Assembly: GCF_932276165.1 (NCBI RefSeq)
Contig: NC_064011.1
Coordinates: forward strand, 5,969,501-6,033,500
Source: Plutella xylostella
Lineage: Eukaryota > Arthropoda > Insecta > Lepidoptera > Plutellidae
Length of the DNA: 64,000 nt
Reading direction: 5' to 3'
The notes below the pieces were generated by a model, which worked only from the letters and a program-made list of their open reading frames with translations, was not told the DNA's origin and searched no databases. Each line of letters opens with the position of its first letter. The first letter of the stretch is position 1. Positions 55,601 to 61,600 of the stretch are shown here, in pieces. Position numbers and translations under genes: made by a program.

Positions 55601-58600
55601 AAAATGTAAAATTGTCCCCATCGACCATAGCTGTTCACAAGTCAGTGGTTTTAGTGTTCGCCAACCCTCTTAAATCTACTTCATTAGCCGATCACCCTTT
55701 AATAAAACAAACCTTAAAAGCTATTACCTTAAGCAAACCACCGACTCGAAAGCCTTCAGTCTGGAACGTTGGTGATCTGATTGAATATCTTCAACACTAT
55801 CATATTAATGTTGCTAGTATATTTCAAGTATCTCGTCACGTAGCCGCTCTGCTTCTATTATGTACAGGGAGAAGAATACATGACCTCACATTACTCGATA
55901 TAAGTACTGATAATTACGAAAGTACCGATGAGTACGTGATTTTGTGGCCAAAATTTGGATCTAAGACAGATTCTAGAACTTACCGGCAGGCAGGCTGGCA
56001 GTTAAAGAATAGTGGACAGGAGAAACTCAACCCTGTTATCTGGATTAAAAGACTTGTTTCTTTATCAGAAAGTCGTAGAAAAGCTCGTAACGACTTGAAT
56101 AGTCTTTTTATAACAACGAGGGGCAAAGTTAAGGCAGCATCAAAAACAGTGATTGCTGGCTGGATCAAAACTCTGTTTAGACAAGCTGGTATTAGAAGTT
56201 CTCCAGGTAGCTTCAGAGCTGCGGTGAACTCAGATATGTGGATTAATGGGAATGTGAACATTGACCAAATATTAATCAAGGCCAACTGGCAAAGTAAAGA
56301 TACTTTTCTTAAACACTATTTCAAAGAAATCAAAAAATGTGATAGAAGATCTGATAAGTCAAATAATAGTTTAACAGAGCTGTTTACCCCATTATAAGAT
56401 TAATTTGATTAAATTAATTATATAAAATTATTATATCAGAAGACTTAATTGATAAGTTACCTATTCACTTATTTACTAATGGCCGTATAGTTAGATTATT
56501 TTTATACGTTTTGATGTGATTAGTCTAATTATATAAATAAATCATCTAAGAAGACTGAATTAATATTTTATGTTCTTATGGCTACACACCTAGTAGCAAA
56601 TATGTTTGTTATCTTATTTTCATTTTGGTTTAACAATATCTGTTAATAAAACTAAATTGAAATTAAATTTTTATTTTTTATTTATTTGTTTAAAAAACTA
56701 CCGTGCTTCTCAATACATCACAGTACGTCTCGCCCTATAGCGCCGGCAGACCATAAACACGTCCCACAAGTGGGTCGAGCGTAGCTCGGACACCCAAATA
56801 ACACCGTTTTCCCCCCAAAGGGAAGAAAACGAATATTTGGGTTCCAGCGTAGCTCGACCCACTCATTTTAAAAGCCTTGCCGGCTATTGTGAGTAAGTAC
56901 TGACAAGCGAATACGCCCGGCGCAATATGGCGTCCGCGCGCGCGCCAGGGGGAGTGGCGCGGGGCGCGCGGGAGGGGGGAATAGAGGTAGGAAATGGTGT
57001 TGTCACATGTCAAAATCCAAGGTGTAATCTCACAAGTGGGTCGAGCTACGCTGGAACCCAAATATTCGTTTTCTTCCCTTTGGGGGGAAAACGGTGTTAT
57101 TTATAATATTAGTTAGGATTAGGATAGTTACAATAAAAAAGAGGTTAAGTACAGTATAAAAGTAAAGGCTTACAAGTATACATAACATCACACATTATAA
57201 TTATAATACATGAAGCTCAAGGAGTTTCTTTCGCCATTTCTTCTCCTTAGTGACGGGGCATTATATACTGGCGTGGAGTCAAAATCACGGTTTGAAAGTC
57301 AATCCAACCAAAACACAAGTCATTATATTAGGCAGCCCCAGATTCAGCTCATTTGTTGACTACAATGCCCTCCCTCTAATAGTTTTTGATGGTGTCCACA
57401 TACCTTGGAGTAAACAGGTGAAAAACTTAGGGGTCTACATGGACAATGCTATGACCTGGAAGACGCAGCTTGATGAGGTCAGTCGGAAGGTGTTCGCTTC
57501 TGCAGGATCACTCCGCAGACTGCGAAATTTCTTGCCCACAGCCACCAAAATTGTGCTTTCTCAATCCCTACTTCTTCCTATTCTAGATTATGCCGACTCA
57601 TGTTATCCCGATCTTACCGAAGAGCAACTTAACAAACTTGAGCGCCTCCAGAATGTCTGTATACGGTTTATATTTGGTTTACGCAAGTATGACCATGTTT
57701 CAGAGTATCGCGCTAAGCTCAAGTGGCTCCCCATTCGCCTTCGCCGGAATACTCACATTCTTTCACTTCTTTACTCAATACTGTTTAACCCAGCGTACCC
57801 CGATTATCTCAAAGAGCGATTTCACTTTCGACATGAATCCCACAGTCGGGGATTACGTTCTTCAGAGAACCTACGGCTGAATATTCCACCTCATACCACA
57901 AAATTCTTTAGTGACTCTTTCACTATACAAGCAATCACCCTATGGAACGATCTCCCACTTAGTATACGGAAAGCACCGTCATTGGCCTCATTCAAAAGGA
58001 TGTTAAAAGACCATTTCCTCGGCTCTTGATTGAAGATCACTATATCCTCTTTAATATGCTTATTATTATATATAAGTAACATGGTATGTAGTTTATTATA
58101 TATTAATATATATTTTAATATATTATATATTATGATGCTAGGTATATAAATTATGTATGTAAATATATTGTAGGTAGTATGTTTTGGTATAATAAATATT
58201 TATGGTATATTCTTTATTCCTGCTACACTTTACCCTTTACATCTAAATATCCTTCCACCCAAAGGTTGTCTGGAAGAAATCGCTTTTAGCGATAAGACCG
58301 CCATTTGTACATATGTGTTAGATTAAGTTTTGTATTGTTGTCCATATTTTTGTGTGCAAATAAAGAATATCTTATCTTATCTTATCTTATCTTAATTGGT
58401 TGAGTGTGAAGTGTGTAAGAATGTTTTTGTGTGTGAAAAATCATTATTACACATTTGACACTCCCGCCCGTTCATCCCATATATAAAGATTGTACTAACT
58501 AGCGACTTTGTTAGTTGTCGACAGCAAAGAAGAATAACAAATTAAGGTCATGGTGATGGAATTATTATTTTCGACTCACTTGGTACTTCTATTTCAGTCT

Positions 58601-61600
58601 CATTTGCCTGTTCCTGCACTTCGCTTGTATCCTGAAACATGAAAAATATATTTTTTACACCCTGCGTTTAAGTCATTTGATCTGGCCATGTAGCACGGGG
58701 CGCTATTAAGACATGGCAAAAGTTCTCTGTCGCGCTCGCTCTTGAGGCTGCGCGATGTGAGTGAGCGTGATGAAAAACTCTTGTCACGTCTTAAATGCGC
58801 CCCGTACTAGCCCTTCTGATAGTGAAATTGTAGTACTTAAGTAACTATGCGTGTACTGTGTATATGTATATGTCGCAGGCATCTGGTTTAATCTCCTGTT
58901 TGATTGAACCACTAGCCCGTTCATTGGATGGCGCTATTCAGTTGTATGACTAAAGGACAACTCGTCAAGTCGTTGATTGTAACGTTTGACGTCTTGACTG
59001 AACGTCATTCAGCGGAGTCGTTGAATGGGATATAGTATAGCAACTTTGTAATGTCTGGTTAGGGTGAACATGACCAGACAAGAGTCAACAAAAAGACTAT
59101 CTTACAAAGTTTTTATCTCACAAATTAACTAAACAATAACAATAAACGAACCTTCATATTGTTGTTTATAATTATCCAGTTACGCCACAATTTTTTCTAT
59201 GTAACTATCCGCCCGAGGCGTAATAATATGTAAATCCATGTTGTCACACTATTTTAACACAAATAACGCACTTTAAAGCTAATTTATTTGCAAAAAACCA
59301 ACAATATAGGTGTTTTTTGTGTCAGCTGTTAGGTGTTAGAGACCATATTTGTTTTGTTCACCACCTGACTGATTTGAAGTCAGCTAACTAGATGGACGTT
59401 TTGTGACGCTTGTGCAATCAACGTTCGGCCTAGTCATGCAACTAAGCAGCGTCATCCAATGAACGGGCTAGTGGTTCAATCAAACAGGAGATTAAACCAG
59501 ATGCCTGCGACATATATATTTTTTTTACAATCCCTTACATTCTACTCTCTCTACGTTGATTTATATTAATATTTTTAACGCTTACCAACTCTCCGCAATC
59601 CTCTTCCTCCTCCTCCATCATACCCCTCACTCCCTCGGAGGTGACTCGCCCCCGCTCCTCCGCTGTGAGCGGAGTGAGTGTCAGTATCTTCTGGAAGGCC
59701 GGGTCGTCTATAACTCGCTCCACTACGGAACCGTGAGACTGGATCAGCGTCATGCAGCATTGCATTACTAGTGATAGGTTGGGTGTCTGAAATAAAAAAT
59801 ATATGCATTTACAGTGCCACAAACTTATCTGTTCCGGTGAGAGCTCACGTAAATGTCTAATATTTCTTCATTCTATAAGATTTTAAGTTTGCAAGTAGTG
59901 GTAGTAAGGGGAGTAAGGGGGGAACGGGATCAACATCTACCCGACCCAAATGTCATCCCCACCTGCACGCGCTGGTGGTTCGTACGAATTGCTGGCGGCG
60001 GCTCTGTGGCTCGCGCTGCACAGCCGTGGTGCTCACAGCCGTGGTGCTCCCTGCTAGACAACGGACGGGGCACTGGCGACCGAGCAAATGGCGGGATAAC
60101 CATTCACCTAGCTACTGCTGGACGAGGCCATGCAGTAGAGGCCTTGGGGTGCAAAAAGCCCCTGAAATTCCTGCAAAGCTTGTCTGTACGCTTGAAAGTA
60201 GCAGCCCTACTAACAGACTAGGCTACTATGGGCTAATTACTCGTATAGCTGAAATTTAATAAATTACTGAAACCTTGAGAAGAAAAAACCGGACCGATCC
60301 CAAACAACAGACTTTTGGCGCGAAAAAACGGACTTTGATTGGCATGTGGAATGTACGAACAATGCGCGAAGAAAGTAGAGTGCATCAAGTAGCAAAGTAT
60401 ATGGCAGACTACCAGCTTGACATCATGGGCATTTCAGAGGCAAGATGGAAGGACTTTGGAGAGGAAAGAGTAGGTGACATGACTCTCCTATACTCTGGCA
60501 AACAGGATAAACATGAAGCAGGAGTAGCCCTATTGCTTAGTAGAAACGCCCAAAAAAGCTTAATAGATTGGAATCCGGTATCTGAGCGCATCATGACAGC
60601 CCGCTTTTTATCAAGAGTTAGGAAAATTACGGTCGTCCAATGCTACGCACCGACAAACAAGGCTGATAGGGCAGAAAAGGAAACTTTTTACAACCAGCTT
60701 AATTCCACTTTGAAAGCTATTAAGAGGCAGGATATTGTGATGTGCATGGGTGACTTCAACGCTCAGATAGGCAATGATAACAGAGGCATAGAGTCGTGGG
60801 TAGGCAAACATGCTCTAGGAGACCGAACGGAGAATGGAGACATGCTTGTGGAGTTCTCCTGTGAAAACGATCTTGTAATAGGTGGATCAGTGTTCCCGCA
60901 TAAGAACTGTCATAAGGTGACTTGGGTTTCGCCAGATCGGCGAACAGAAAACCAAATTGACCACTTTATGATTTGTAGAAAGTGGAGGCACTCTCTGTTA
61001 GACGTCAGAAATAAAAGAGGTGCAGACGTGCATAGTGATCATCACTTAGTCGTCGCAAAGATCAAACTGAAAATAGCAAATGCTCAACAGAGGTCAGCAC
61101 CAGCTAGCAAACGCTTTGATGTCGACAAACTACAGGATCCCGAAGTAAAAGAGAGATTCAGTGTCAATCTTCATAACAGATATTTTTCTCTTGGAATAGA
61201 TGAAGCTCCAATCGAAGAGCATTGGTGTAAGCTTGAAGATGTGCTTCAAAAGTGCTGCAAGGAAGTGTTGGGACACAAGGAGTATTCACGAAAGAAATGG
61301 ATAACAAACGAAACGTGGGATAAAATCCAAAAACGCAAATCCATTAAAGGAATGCTGAACTCCGAGCAGGATCACACTGCTAAAGAATCGCTAGCCTATG
61401 AATACTTCTTGTGCGAAAGTGACATTAAACGTAGCCTAAAAAAAGATAAACGTCGCTGGGCTGAGTCTATCGCTCGTAGAGCAGAAAGAGCCGCCATGAC
61501 TGGAAACACCAGAGAAGTGTACAGAGCAGGGAAAGAGTTGTGCAACAAACCCCGGCCAGAACGACCCATAAAAAGCCAAGACGGTAAACTCTTAGTAACA

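Larger units (their letters stand above)
51233..57098 (+). mobile_element. DIRS-type tyrosine-recombinase retrotransposon, structurally complete
   Basis: It has three frames in DIRS order (Gag-like, RT/RNase H, tyrosine recombinase), inverted terminal repeats (51237-51401 and 56897-57055) and an internal complementary region (56763-56865) built from the reverse of the left end joined to the reverse of the right end. The joint in that region reads CACCCAAATAACACCG, predicting the circle junction CGGTGTTATTTGGGTG with one ATTT core. The split Helitron shows the same ATTT at both insertion joints. All of this fits the DIRS cycle: a circular DNA copy integrated by its own recombinase. No integrase or protease is present, as expected. 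Confidence 0.93.
51054..57118 (-). mobile_element. Lep1-like Helitron, copy 4, split by the DIRS element
   Basis: 51054-51236 is the reverse 3' part (CTAG end, CGAGCTTTGCTTCGCC, GAAAGAGTAACAGACAGAC). 57099-57118 (ATTTATAATATTAGTTAGGA) is its 5' end. Together they make one Helitron, with the four bases ATTT present on both sides of the DIRS element. The nesting order is therefore gene intron, Helitron, DIRS. Confidence 0.88.
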
